From positions 1,240,001 to 1,304,000 of the forward strand of contig NZ_CP012670.1 in the NCBI RefSeq assembly GCF_004135735.1: a DNA stretch of 64,000 nt, read 5' to 3'. A program made the position numbers and the translations under genes. The notes under the pieces were generated by a model that saw nothing but the letters and a program-made list of their open reading frames with translations, searched no databases and was not told the origin of the DNA. The DNA comes from Sorangium cellulosum. Its GTDB lineage: Bacteria > Myxococcota_A > Polyangia > Polyangiales > Polyangiaceae. This document shows, one piece after another, positions 54,003 through 64,000 of this stretch. Position 1 is the first letter of the stretch, and the number at the start of each line of letters is the position of its first letter.

Positions 54003-55246
54003 GCCCCCTCGACCTCCTCCACGAGGCGCGCGCCGTCGTGGCGCACCGGACCCGCGCCGCGCTCACGCTGCTCGGCATCGTGATCGGCGCCGGCGCAATC
54101 GTGCTGCTCTCCTCGCTGCTCGCGGGCGGCGAGGAGGCGCTGCTCCGGGCGAGCCAGGAGGCCGTGGAGCCCGATCTGATCCAGATCCGCCCCGCCGAGG
54201 TGAGCCTCGGCGACCGGCGCCGCGCCCGGCGCGATCTCTCACGGGACGACGCCCGCGCGCTCGCCGGGTCGCGGGCGCTCGGCGGCGCCGCCGCGCTGAG
54301 CGAGTCGGCGCGCCCGACCGAGGCGCGCGCGGGCCGCGAGACGAAGCGGATCACCCTGGTCAGCGCGGCGCCGGCGGCGCCCGCGCTCTACGCGCTCGAG
54401 CTCGCGGCGGGCCGCTTCCTCGGCGAGGGGGATCTCGCGGCGCGGCGGCGCGTGTGCGTCGTCGGCCACGAGGTCTGGGCCGAGCTCTTCGGCGGCCCCC
54501 CCGCGCGGGCCGCGGCGGCCGAGGCGCTCCACCTCGTCGCGGAGGGGCACGTCTGGACGGTGGTCGGCGTGCTGAAGGATCGGCCGATCCTGGGCTCCAC
54601 GCGCGGCACGGACCTCTGGAACCGCAGGGTCCTCGTCCCGGAGACGACCTACGACGCGCTGCTCTCGCCGGAGCACCGGGCGGATCGCGTCTACGTGCGC
54701 CGGGATCCGCGCGTCGAGGTCCGGTCCCCGCGCGCCGCGCTCCGCGGCGTCATCGAGGCGACGCTCCTGCGCCGGCACCACGGCGTGAAGAACTTCACGA
54801 TCGAGGACGAGGACACCCGTGGCCGGGAGGCGCTCGTGCTGGGCGTCATCAAGGGGCTCCTGCTCAGCACCGGCGTCGTCGCGCTGGTCGTGGGGGGCAT
54901 CAACGTCATGAACATCATGCTGGTGACCGTGACCGAGCGGACGCGGGAGATCGGCGTCCGCCGCGCGGTCGGCGCGTCCCCTCGCGCGATCCTCCTGCAG
55001 TTCCTCTGCGAGGCGGCGGCGGTCTCGCTGCTCGGCGGCGTGATCGGCGTCTTGTCGGGCGTGGGCGTCTCGTGGCTGTCCGGGCGGCTGCTCGCGCGCG
55101 TGGTCGGCCGCTGGGACTTCCGCGTGGAGCCCTGGTCGATCGCGCTGGGGCTCGGCCTGTCGCTGGTCGTGGGCGTCGTGTTCGGCCTCTACCCCGCGTG
55201 GCGCGCCGCGCGGCTCGCCCCGGTCGAGGCGCTCCGCGCGGAGTAG
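53999..55246 (+). CDS. MacB-like ABC permease, second of two
   Basis: This 415-residue permease has the same plan as the preceding one: an N-terminal helix (RAALTLLGIVIGAGAIVLLSSLL), a periplasmic domain (about 45-290) and a C-terminal three-helix FtsX part with GGINVMNIMLVTVTERTREIGVRRAVGA. The ATGA overlap with the first permease couples translation. Two different permeases, one ATPase and one adaptor make a heteromeric export complex likely. Cargo unknown; lipoprotein, peptide or toxin export are family options. Confidence 0.88.
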   Translation: MSPLDLLHEARAVVAHRTRAALTLLGIVIGAGAIVLLSSLLAGGEEALLRASQEAVEPDLIQIRPAEVSLGDRRRARRDLSRDDARALAGSRALGGAAALSESARPTEARAGRETKRITLVSAAPAAPALYALELAAGRFLGEGDLAARRRVCVVGHEVWAELFGGPPARAAAAEALHLVAEGHVWTVVGVLKDRPILGSTRGTDLWNRRVLVPETTYDALLSPEHRADRVYVRRDPRVEVRSPRAALRGVIEATLLRRHHGVKNFTIEDEDTRGREALVLGVIKGLLLSTGVVALVVGGINVMNIMLVTVTERTREIGVRRAVGASPRAILLQFLCEAAAVSLLGGVIGVLSGVGVSWLSGRLLARVVGRWDFRVEPWSIALGLGLSLVVGVVFGLYPAWRAARLAPVEALRAE

Positions 55247-55274
55247 CGAGGGGCCCGCCGGGCGGGGCGTCGCC

Positions 55275-56153
55275 TCAGATCGTGCATGACGAGGACGTGT
55301 GATATTTCTCCCTCACGCCCCACGCGAAGCCGGCGCCCGCCACGTGCTCGACATGGTTGGCATAGCTCCGGGGGGTGCTCCCGCTGGGGCCGCTCCACCA
55401 GTAATGCCAGTTGGTGTTGGCGTAGAGGCCATCGCGAAGGATGAACAGCGGCCTGAACACGGTGCAGCCTTCGGGGCCGGCGTACCCATAGGTGATCTGC
55501 GCATCGACGGTGCCGGTGCTGCAGAACCCCGTGCGGTAGCGGCGCACATCCGCGCTGCCGTGGTACCACGCCGCGCTGCCCATCAGGGAGGCGAAGCAGC
55601 CTGGGCCGTCGGGGTAGGCAGCCCCGCCGTCGTCGCACACGAAGGTCTGGATGCTCGTGTCGCAGGCGGAGGGGGCGCTGAGGGCCCGCGGCGCCGCCGC
55701 GAGCGCCTCCAGGAGCCAGCCCCGCGGCCGCTGCGAGCTGTCGATGGTCGGCGTGCGCGTCGCCTCGGCGAGCATCGCCTCGTGATAGGCGGCGAGGCCG
55801 CGGGGGACCTCCTGCTCCGGGGTTGCGAGGGCGTGGAACAGGTCGAAGACGGTCGCCTCGGCGAACTCCGGACGCTGCATGACCGCGCGGTGCGCGGCGT
55901 CCCCCTCCTCGGTGACGCTGAAGCTGCCGTCGTCGTGCGCGTAGAGGCGCACCTCGGCCCCGTCGGGGAGGGGCAGGGTGGTCACGAGCTCGCCGTCGGG
56001 GAGCGCGCGGCCTGTGGGCGCGGAGAGATCCGCCTCGCTCTCCTCGGCGGCGACTCCATCCTCGTGGGGGGCGGCGCAGCCCCCGAGGGAGAAGGAGGCG
56101 ACGATGAGGCTCGGTGCGAGCAATCGACAGGTGACAAGAGATGCGATTCGCAT
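55275..56153 (-). CDS. Lipoprotein of unknown function, Cys- and Trp/Tyr-rich C-terminus
   Basis: The 292-residue protein has a lipoprotein signal (APSLIVASFSLGGC), an acidic segment, a short beta region (DGAEVRLYAHDDGSFSVTEEG) and a helical part (FDLFHALATPEQEVPRGLAAY). A C-terminal domain of about 130 residues follows with four to six Cys (CDTSIQTFVC, GCFASLMGSAAWYHG, FCSTGTVDAQITYGY, GCTVFRPLF) and ANTNWHYWWSGPSGS. The Cys spacing suggests disulfides in an exported domain. No family is recognised. A dyad shared with 25.8 kb lies about 190 bases upstream. Confidence 0.7.
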   Translation of the reverse strand: MRIASLVTCRLLAPSLIVASFSLGGCAAPHEDGVAAEESEADLSAPTGRALPDGELVTTLPLPDGAEVRLYAHDDGSFSVTEEGDAAHRAVMQRPEFAEATVFDLFHALATPEQEVPRGLAAYHEAMLAEATRTPTIDSSQRPRGWLLEALAAAPRALSAPSACDTSIQTFVCDDGGAAYPDGPGCFASLMGSAAWYHGSADVRRYRTGFCSTGTVDAQITYGYAGPEGCTVFRPLFILRDGLYANTNWHYWWSGPSGSTPRSYANHVEHVAGAGFAWGVREKYHTSSSCTI

Positions 56154-56437
56154 GGTGTTCTGGCTCCTGGGCGTGACACGACCCCGCCGCCCATCGGCGG
56201 CGTGCATGGCTGCCCGAGCCCGACCATGGCAACGGCCGTGCCCTGTCGGCGCGGGGGGCGGTGCTCCGCGCCGGCGGGGTTTTCGCGGCGGCCGGCGCCG
56301 GGCCGATCGCAGGGTGTAACGTCGAAATGACACTCGGCCATGACACGTGTCACGATGACGTGACACCTCGGGCCCGCGGCCCGCGGCCTCGCCTGTCCAT
56401 CGGCTGATCGCCGCGGAACTTCAACGTGATCGGCGTT
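56154..56437. other. Gap between lipoprotein and PYP-like genes
   Basis: This gap contains the dyad cluster at 56341-56366 (separate entry) and no supported gene. It is the promoter region of the leftward lipoprotein and the 3' end of the leftward PYP-like gene. Confidence 0.5.
56341..56366. promoter_or_regulatory. Overlapping palindromes, including GTGTCACG-N4-CGTGACAC
   Basis: TGACACGTGTCA (56341-56352) is a perfect 12-base palindrome. Overlapping it, GTGTCACG (56347-56354) and CGTGACAC (56359-56366) are perfect 8-base arms around ATGA. The second dyad has the same arms and spacing as the one at 25838-25855. Two overlapping sites suggest cooperative binding or two competing regulators. Confidence 0.55.
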
Positions 56438-56839
56438 CTAGCCGCGGAGGATCACCCAGATGGCGTCGTCCCGCACGTGCGCGGCCCGCCTGTAGACCAG
56501 GGAGACGTCGACGTGCCGTGTCTTGTGGGGGAAATAGAACACGAAGTCGAAGGTGGCGTCGAGCGCTCGCTGCTCGACACCGAGCAGGAATCGCCCGTAA
56601 AACCGCCTCACCCGGCTGCAGGGGGCCACCTCGCTGAAGAAATGCCTTCCGATCACGTCCTGTCGCTTCCGGCGCGCGTGGTGCTCCTCGTAGGCGTTGT
56701 AGGAGAGCACCGTGGCGTTTCGATCCAGCCGGATGATCCCGAACGGCTGTGCGTCCAGGCCGCGCTCATCCAGGTTGAACACCCCGATGTCGAGCTCGAG
56801 CTCGCCGGCCCTGGGCTGCTCCTGCATCTGCATCTGCAT
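56438..56839 (-). CDS. Photoactive yellow protein (PYP) homologue
   Basis: This 133-residue PAS-domain protein follows PYP in detail: LDAQPFGIIRLDRNATVLSYNAYEE, DVIGRHFFSEVAPC, RRFYGRFLLGV. With a constant offset of 5, Cys-74 matches the chromophore Cys69 of Halorhodospira PYP (VAPC), Tyr-47 matches Tyr42, Glu-51 matches Glu46 and Arg-57 matches Arg52; Thr50 is Ala here. An extended N-terminus is present, as in PYP. Chromophore enzymes (tyrosine ammonia lyase, coumarate ligase) are not seen nearby. GGAGG lies 7 bases before ATG 56839. Photosensing is likely if p-coumaroyl-CoA is made elsewhere; otherwise it may be a non-light PAS protein. Confidence 0.85.
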   Translation of the reverse strand: MQMQMQEQPRAGELELDIGVFNLDERGLDAQPFGIIRLDRNATVLSYNAYEEHHARRKRQDVIGRHFFSEVAPCSRVRRFYGRFLLGVEQRALDATFDFVFYFPHKTRHVDVSLVYRRAAHVRDDAIWVILRG

Positions 56840-56944
56840 TCGACCCCTCCACACATGCTGTCTGCGACAGAGACGTGCGCCAGCGTAGAGGACGTCCGGC
56901 AGCGCGCCTATCCGGCGTGGCCCTAACGTGAGGTCGGGACAGGG

Positions 56945-56989
56945 GCGCCGCCCCGGTCGGGGGTGCATCTAGAGACCCCGGGGCGGCGC
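56945..56989. terminator. Strong hairpin after the GNAT gene
   Basis: GCGCCGCCCCGG (56945-56956) and CCGGGGCGGCGC (56978-56989) are perfect 12-base complements with a 21-base loop. It lies just downstream of the leftward GNAT stop at 57006, before the leftward PYP gene, so it should separate their transcripts. Confidence 0.7.
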
Positions 56990-57005
56990 GGCCTCGATCG
57001 GCAGC

Positions 57006-57476
57006 TCAGCCGCGCGCGAGCTGCGCGAGCGCCTCGCCGGTGAGGCGGTAGACGGTCCACTGGTCCATCGGTGTCGCGCCGAGCTTCCGATAGAAGCCGA
57101 TCGCGGGCTCGTTCCAGTCGAGCACCGACCACTCGAACCGCCCAAAGCCGCGCTGGACGGCGAGCTTCGCCAGGTGCACGAGGAGGGCTTTGCCGTGGCC
57201 CGCCCCGCGGTGCTCGGGCAGCACGAACAGGTCTTCGAGGTGGATCCCGGGCTTGCCGAGGAAGGTGGAGAAGGTCTGGAAGAACAGGGCGAACCCGACG
57301 ACGGTCCCCTCCGATTCGGCCAGGACGACCTCGGCCGCCGGCCTGGGGCCGAAGAGCTGCGCCTCGAGCTCTCGCTCGTCGAAGACGACCTCGTGCGCGA
57401 GCTTCTCGTACTCGGCGAGCATGCGGATGAGGCGGGCGATGGTGGGCATATCGGCGGCGGTGGCGGCTCGGATCAT
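57006..57476 (-). CDS. GNAT-family N-acetyltransferase (SAT-like)
   Basis: The 156-residue protein shows the GNAT fold: MIRAATAADMPTIARLIRML, FDERELEAQLFG, VVGFALFFQTFSTFLGKPGIHLEDLFV, then PEHRGAGHGKALLVHLAKLAV (acetyl-CoA loop, R/Q-x-x-G-x-G/A form) and SVLDWNEPAIGFYRKLGATPM. The IHLEDLFV-x-x-E-x-R-G run is typical of the spermidine/diamine (SAT/ATS1-like) subgroup, so an amine substrate is likely but not proven. GGAG lies before ATG 57476. Single gene ended by a strong hairpin. Confidence 0.88.
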   Translation of the reverse strand: MIRAATAADMPTIARLIRMLAEYEKLAHEVVFDERELEAQLFGPRPAAEVVLAESEGTVVGFALFFQTFSTFLGKPGIHLEDLFVLPEHRGAGHGKALLVHLAKLAVQRGFGRFEWSVLDWNEPAIGFYRKLGATPMDQWTVYRLTGEALAQLARG

Positions 57477-57739
57477 GGTGTCTCTCCGACGCCTCATACC
57501 GCATCGTCCTCCCCGCGCGAAGCGCGTGAATTTCCTGCGCCCTTTTCTCGGCCCCTGACCGGCGCGCGGGCGCTGAGCTTCTGTTCAGCGCGGCCCGGCG
57601 CAGCGGGCGAGTCGGCCTTCCCTCGACGACCGGGTCGCATTCTCGCCGCGAACGGCACAGCTATCAAGACCGACGAGCTCCGCCTAGAGCTCGGGTGTAC
57701 CGGCCGCGGATCGCTCGCGGCGGGCGACAGGAGGGAACC

Positions 57740-58534
57740 ATGACGACAGCGCAGAGCGGCGCGCGCACCGCGCGCCTCGATGGCATCGAGATGCACTACG
57801 AGCTTCACGGTGAAGGGGAGCCGCTCGTGTTGCTCCACGGCTTCACCGGGACGAGCGGCGACTGGGCTCACGTGTTCGATCTCGCGGAGCTCGGGCGCGC
57901 CTACACGGTCATCGCGCCCGATCTGCGCGGGCACGGCCGGTCGACCAGCCCGGGCGCGCCGTTCACGATTCGACAGTGCGCCCTCGACGTCCTCGCCCTC
58001 CTCGACCAGCTCGGGGTGACGAGGTACCGGGCGGTGGGCCTCAGCTTCGGCGCCAATGCTCTCCTGCACATGGCCACCCAGCGGCCGGATCGCGTCGAGT
58101 CCATGGTCCTCGTGGCCGCGACACCGTACTTCCCGGCGCAGGCGAGGGCGTTGATGCGAGCGTTCTCCGATGCGCCCCGGTCGGCCGAGGAGTGGGCGGA
58201 GATGAGGGGCCGCCACGAGCTCGGCGACGAGCAGATCCTGGCGCTGTGGAGGCAGCCAGGGCACTTCGCGGAGGGTTACGATGACATGAGCTTCACGCCT
58301 CCGTACCTGTCGACCATCACGGCGCGGACGATGATCGTGAACGGCGACCGCGATCCCTTCTATCCGGTCGAGCTCTCCCTGGAGATGTACCGGGCGATCC
58401 CGCGTGCTTGCCTGTGGATCCTCCCGGACGGCGGGCACGGCCCCATCTTCGGCGCGTGGAGGGCCCCGTTCGCCCGCGCGGCGCTGGCCTTCCTGCGCGG
58501 CGAGCAGGGCGAGCCGGCCGAGGTCCGGGCGTGA
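57740..58534 (+). CDS. Alpha/beta-hydrolase
   Basis: The 264-residue protein has the alpha/beta-hydrolase core: LVLLHGFTGTSGDWAHVF (oxyanion loop), VIAPDLRGHGRSTSPG, GLSFGANALLH (nucleophile Ser-102), MIVNGDRDPFYPVEL (acid, Asp-203 or Asp-205) and LPDGGHGPIF (His-233). The full triad is present. The family covers esterases, C-C hydrolases and haloperoxidases; the substrate is not predictable. GGAGGGAACC precedes the ATG. Single gene. Confidence 0.88.
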   Translation: MTTAQSGARTARLDGIEMHYELHGEGEPLVLLHGFTGTSGDWAHVFDLAELGRAYTVIAPDLRGHGRSTSPGAPFTIRQCALDVLALLDQLGVTRYRAVGLSFGANALLHMATQRPDRVESMVLVAATPYFPAQARALMRAFSDAPRSAEEWAEMRGRHELGDEQILALWRQPGHFAEGYDDMSFTPPYLSTITARTMIVNGDRDPFYPVELSLEMYRAIPRACLWILPDGGHGPIFGAWRAPFARAALAFLRGEQGEPAEVRA

Positions 58535-58785
58535 CGAGGCGCCCGCGCGCGGCCCCCTGAGGCGCGGCGAGGGCGGATGGGCGGGGACAGTCCCGTGATC
58601 CGGCCCCGCGCCGCGCGAGGCGGCCGAGCACGATTCCGTGAAGGACCCCCGCGCCTGGCAGCATCCATGGGGCGAGCGAACGGGCGCTGTCGCGCAGAGC
58701 CCGCTCACGGGTGCTCGTGGCGAGCGCGCGGATCGAGCGATCCGCGCCGCACGGGCACGCCCTCGATGCGCGCACAGGGATGAAC

Positions 58786-60258
58786 ATGACAGGAACGATC
58801 CACCACAGAACATCCAGGCTGCTGGGCCGAGGGGGCCTCTTGCTGGCGAGCTGGGCGCTGGGCGCCTGCGCCGTGGCCGGCGCGCCTCTCGACGAGGACC
58901 GGACCGGGACAGCCGCGCTCGCGCTGACGCAGCAGGAGCGGGTCTTCGGGTTCGAGGACGTGGCCGACTGGACGGCATCCTCCGGGATCCGCGAGTCGTC
59001 GGCGCTCCACACCGAGGGCGCGGCCGCGCTCGGGCTGCGCAGCTTCACGTACGCGGAGCTGACCTCGCCGGCGCTCTCCACCCTCTCGGGCGTCACGGAC
59101 GAGCTCGCGCTCGACATCCGGCTCCCCGCGAGCCCGGCCTGGGGCCAGGTGCAGGTGCTCGTGAGCAGCCCGACCCTCGGCCTGAGCAGGGCCTGGCTGG
59201 GTCAGGCCTCGCTGCAGGGCCTGCCGGCCAATACGTGGAGCACGCTGGCGTTCGCGGTGCCGGCCTCCATCCAGAGCGCGCTCCAGCAGAGCACCTCCGA
59301 TCTCCAGATCACGCTGACGCTGAACGCCCCGAGCTCCGGCGCGGCCACCGTCCTCGACCACCTGCGCTTCGAGGGCGGCGCGCCCGCTCCGGCGTGCGGC
59401 GACGGCAGCCCGTACACCCTCGACGTCACCACCGTCCCGGGCTTCGACGACGAGATCCTCGAGGACATGATCTGCACGTTCCACAGCGTGTATCCGCAGC
59501 TCGTGCAGCGCTTCAACCCGGCCGCGCCCACCACGGTGGGCCTGATCATCACCGAGGACCCCGGCGTCGCCTGGGCGAGCAACGGCAACACGTACTACAA
59601 CAAGCAGCACATGCTCGACAACCCGCTGGACACGGACGCGGTCGTGCACGAGATCATGCACATCGTCCAGTCCTACGCGGGCCCGGTCCCCGGCTGGATC
59701 GTCGAGGGCATCGCCGACTACGTGCGTGACGAGTACGGCCTCCAGAACGCGGCTGCCGGCTGGTCGATCCCGAGCGGATGGACGTACGGGGCGCACTACC
59801 TGTTCGGCTACGGCGACGCGGCCGCCTTCTTCACGTGGATCGACGCGACGTACCGCGTGGGCCAGACGCCGGTGGCCGACGAGCTCGACGACATCCTGCG
59901 CGCCGGGACGTACTCGAGCCAGACGTGGGTCGACTTGACGGGATACGACGTGGAGACCCTGTGGCAGCAGTACTCGAACAACCAGGCCCCGCTGCCTGCC
60001 ACCTCGGGCATCACCGTGTACGAGAGCCCGGGCTTCGGCGGCAGGGCGGTCGTGCTCGACCGCGGGCAGTACGACGTGAGCGACATGGGCGCCCGCGCGA
60101 TCGGCAACGACTGGATCTCCTCGATCCAGGTGCCCCCCGGCTACACGGTCACGGTGTACTACGACGCGCCGTTCTCCGGCACGTCGGTCCAGTACACCGC
60201 CGACGCGGCGACCCTGGGCGCCATGGACGACCAGATCTCCTCCATCGTCGTCGAGTGA
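58786..60258 (+). CDS. Basic-secretory-protein metallopeptidase fused to a beta/gamma-crystallin domain, lipoprotein
   Basis: The 490-residue protein has a lipoprotein signal (LLLASWALGAC, Cys-28), a beta-sandwich region (about 50-195), then a BSP-type zinc metallopeptidase: TVGLIITEDPGVAWASNGNTYYN, VVHEIMHIVQSYAG (H288, E289, H292) and GWIVEGIADYVRDEYG. The C-terminal 80 residues (ITVYESPGFGGRAVVLDRG, ISSIQVPPGYTVTVYYDAPFSG, DDQISSIVV) form a beta/gamma-crystallin (Ca-binding) unit. It is an exported protease with a Ca-stabilised binding module. ATG 58786 fits an AGGGA site 5 bases before; ATG 58780 is two codons earlier. Confidence 0.85.
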   Translation: MTGTIHHRTSRLLGRGGLLLASWALGACAVAGAPLDEDRTGTAALALTQQERVFGFEDVADWTASSGIRESSALHTEGAAALGLRSFTYAELTSPALSTLSGVTDELALDIRLPASPAWGQVQVLVSSPTLGLSRAWLGQASLQGLPANTWSTLAFAVPASIQSALQQSTSDLQITLTLNAPSSGAATVLDHLRFEGGAPAPACGDGSPYTLDVTTVPGFDDEILEDMICTFHSVYPQLVQRFNPAAPTTVGLIITEDPGVAWASNGNTYYNKQHMLDNPLDTDAVVHEIMHIVQSYAGPVPGWIVEGIADYVRDEYGLQNAAAGWSIPSGWTYGAHYLFGYGDAAAFFTWIDATYRVGQTPVADELDDILRAGTYSSQTWVDLTGYDVETLWQQYSNNQAPLPATSGITVYESPGFGGRAVVLDRGQYDVSDMGARAIGNDWISSIQVPPGYTVTVYYDAPFSGTSVQYTADAATLGAMDDQISSIVVE

Positions 60259-60453
60259 CGGCCCGGGACTCTGCCTGACGAGCTGCCGCGCGGCCCGCGC
60301 CGTCGGTCGGGCCCGCTCGAAACACCGTAGCTCGACGGGAGAGCCACCGCGCCGTCGAACGGCGCATCTGGCGCGTGCCCGACCTCGTGGATCTCGCTCG
60401 GGTCTTTTCCAGGCGCTTGACGCCGTGCGCGACCGGTTCTCATCATCGCGCCC

Positions 60454-60819
60454 ATGAGCTACATCGACGGCTTCGTTGTTCCGGTTCCCGCAGACAAGAA
60501 GGATGCCTATCGAAAGGTGTGCGAGCACGTCGCCCCGATCTTCAAGGAGCACGGCGCCACGCGCCTCGTCGAGTGCTGGGGCGACGACATCCCCGACGGC
60601 AAGATCACCGATTTCAAGGGCGCAGTGAAGGCCGAGCCCGGCGAGAACGTCGTGTTCTCCTGGATCGTGTGGCCCTCGAAGGAGGTGCGCGACCAGGCGC
60701 AGCAGAAGATCATGAACGACCCGCGCATGCAGAATGCAGGAGAAGCGCCGTTCGACGGCAAGCGCATGATCTGGGGCGGGTTCAGGGTCCTCTTCGACAC
60801 GGACGGCGAGCAGGGCTGA
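60454..60819 (+). CDS. DUF1428-family protein
   Basis: The 121-residue product is a complete DUF1428 protein: MSYIDGFVVPVPADKKDAY, PIFKEHGATRLVECWGDDIPDGKITDFKGAV, NVVFSWIVWPSKEVRDQAQQKIMNDPRM and PFDGKRMIWGGF. The fold is a dimeric alpha-beta ABM type; the function is unknown. ATG 60454 begins the family pattern. It ends 24 bases before the convergent DUF1552 gene, with little room for a terminator. Confidence 0.9.
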   Translation: MSYIDGFVVPVPADKKDAYRKVCEHVAPIFKEHGATRLVECWGDDIPDGKITDFKGAVKAEPGENVVFSWIVWPSKEVRDQAQQKIMNDPRMQNAGEAPFDGKRMIWGGFRVLFDTDGEQG

Positions 60820-60843
60820 CCGAGCCGGAGGCCCCCTCCTCCT

Positions 60844-62228
60844 TCAGGCCGTGAGCCCTGTCAGCGGCCCGGCGCAGTAGCTTGGATCCCCGAACGACTC
60901 GGCCTCGACGCCCATCGCGTGGAGCAGCGAGAGGAGCAGGTCGTTGTGCGCGACCTCCTTCGGCTGGATGACGTAGCGGCCCGTCTTGAAATGGCGGCCG
61001 GCGCTCCCGGCGAGCACATAGGGGATGTTCTTGCGCAGGTGATTGCCGTCCGCGTGCTCGTTGGTCCAGAAGATCACCGTGTTGTCGAAGACCGAGCCGT
61101 CGCCCTCCGGCATGCTCTTCAGCTTCGAGATCAGGTACGCGAGCTGGCTCGCGTAGAAGCGGCTGATCCGGCTGAGCCGCTCGCGGTTCACCGGATCGGC
61201 GTAGCCGTTGTGCGCCATCGGGTGGTGGCCCTCGGTGATGTCCTGTCCGAGGAAGCTCAGCACCTTCGCCGTCGCGGAGTTCGTGAAGTGGAGGCTCGCG
61301 ACCCGCGTGAGGTCGCAGGCGAACGACATCGCGATGAGGTCGAGCTGGAGCTTGCAGAGCTCCGGCATGCTGGCGACCCGGTCGACGTCGACGTCCGGCG
61401 TCAGCACCGGCGCGGCGCACGCCTCCGACGTCGGCGCCGAGCCGCGGTCGAGCCGCGAGGCGATGTCCTCCACCGACGCGAGGTGCCCGTCGAGCTTCTC
61501 CCGGTCCGCCGCGCCGAGCCGCTTCCGCAGCCGATCGTAGTCGGCGTACACCTTGCCGAGCACCGCCCGGCGCTGCTCCGTCTTCCGCGCCGCGTCGTCC
61601 GAGCCGACCGACAGGTCGGAGAAGAGGCGGTCGAACGCGGCGTACGGGCTGTTCTCCGGCGGCAGGGGCTGCGCCGGGCCGCGGTACGCGATGCGCGCGC
61701 CCACGTTCGCCCCGTGGACGAGGACGCCGAGCTCGAGCGAGGGGAACTTGTTCTTCGTCCCGATGTGGCTCGCGATCTCCTGATCGAGCGAGATCCCGTC
61801 GGCCCAGCCGCACGACAGCCCCGCGTCGCCGGGGAAGTCGCCCTCCTGCATCGCGCGCGCGGTCAGGCACTGGCCCGTCCCCTTCTGGTGCGCGTCGCCC
61901 GGCCCCACGAGCGCCGACAGCGCGCTCACGTTGCCGAGCACCAGCAGATCCTCGTTGTGATCCTTGAGCGGCGCGAGGATCGGCGAGAGCTCCTCGCCGT
62001 TGCGGAGCGTCGAGGACGACGGCCAGAAGTCCGGCGGGACGGTGCCGTTCGGCGTGTAGAGGACGACGAACCGCTTCGGGAACTCGACCCCGAACCCGGC
62101 CCGCCCGGTCTCCTCGGACGCGGGGGCGTGCTCCCTGGAACAGCCCATCGCCTCGAGGAACGGCAGCGCGAGCGCCGCGCCCCCGAGGCCCCGGAGCACC
62201 GCGCGGCGGCTGAGTCGAAACGGCTTCA

Positions 62229-62229
<1 letters not shown>
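60844..62229 (-). CDS. DUF1552-family exported protein
   Basis: The 461-residue protein starts with a twin-arginine signal (LSRRAVLRGLGGAALALPF). The family pattern follows: KRFVVLYTPNGTVPPDFWP, LLVLGNVSAL, AHQKGTGQCLTARA, SLELGV, ARIAYRGPAQPLPPENSPYAAFDRLF, VIFWTNEHADGNHLRKNIPYVLAGSAG and HNDLLLSLLHAMGV. The fold is sulfatase-like in some analyses, but the function is not established. The TAT export suggests a folded, possibly metal-bound protein. It overlaps the DUF1592 gene by one base (TGATG), a pair found together in myxobacteria and planctomycetes. Confidence 0.9.
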
Positions 62230-63950
<1,721 letters not shown>

Positions 63951-64000
63951 ATGCCTCGTCAGCGAATGCGAGCAAGGGGCGAGGGCGCAGCGGGTCGCTG

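Overview
The window is high-GC DNA that reads as a chromosomal segment of a large-genome myxobacterium, probably of the Sorangium/Polyangium side (order Polyangiales). This is inferred from the very GC-rich third codon positions, the many Gly/Ser/Thr-rich lipoproteins, two C-terminal Cys-helix-Arg (MYXO-CTERM type) sorting tails, thrombospondin type 3 and Cys-rich CGDG..C repeats, and a DUF1592-DUF1552 gene pair. No rRNA, tRNA, CRISPR array, phage or insertion sequence was recognised.

Layout. 0-6.6 kb: a partial lipoprotein, a large inverted repeat, an SRPBCC protein, a SprT/DUF2786 protease-like protein and two tandem Thr-type sulfatase-fold membrane enzymes. 6.6-8.5 kb: a coupled AAA ATPase plus TOPRIM/DUF4276-like pair that looks like a defence module. 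8.6-12.5 kb: a decay zone (LysR remnant, broken Uma2 gene, Uma2 tail, orphan antitoxin, headless cytochrome c) around an intact hutF. 12.7-23 kb: secreted or membrane proteins (SASA esterase, DUF5924 pair, beta-propeller, polyamine-synthase-like fusion, DNRLRE phosphoesterase). 23.1-25.6 kb: an ATP-grasp/DUF455 pair and DUF2325. 26-30.3 kb: a giant Ca-binding repeat protein and a repetitive lipoprotein. 31-36 kb: GIY-YIG, TMTC-like, SDR and LLM genes, and a 28-residue membrane micropeptide inside an inverted repeat. 36.5-44.7 kb: propeller lipoprotein, CE1-like esterase, a 999-residue surface protein, SDR, a broken methyltransferase and a small helical protein. 45.1-48.7 kb: a two-gene polysaccharide lyase/unsaturated-uronyl hydrolase unit. 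48.8-55.3 kb: a tyrosinase-like/cytochrome lipoprotein and a four-gene MacAB-type exporter. 55.3-64 kb: a lipoprotein, a photoactive-yellow-protein homologue, GNAT, hydrolase, BSP metalloprotease-crystallin fusion, DUF1428 and the DUF1552/DUF1592 pair.

How the genes work together. Several units are translationally coupled by 1-4 nt overlaps: ATPase-TOPRIM, DUF5924-repeat protein, TMTC-GIY-YIG, the exporter genes, and DUF1592-DUF1552. The lyase and hydrolase should act in sequence on an acidic polysaccharide. Most other genes are single units facing different ways. A dyad TGTCACG-N4-CGTGACA occurs twice, 30 kb apart, in front of secreted-protein genes and may be an operator. In-frame minisatellites of 24-45 bp recur in the linkers of exported proteins.
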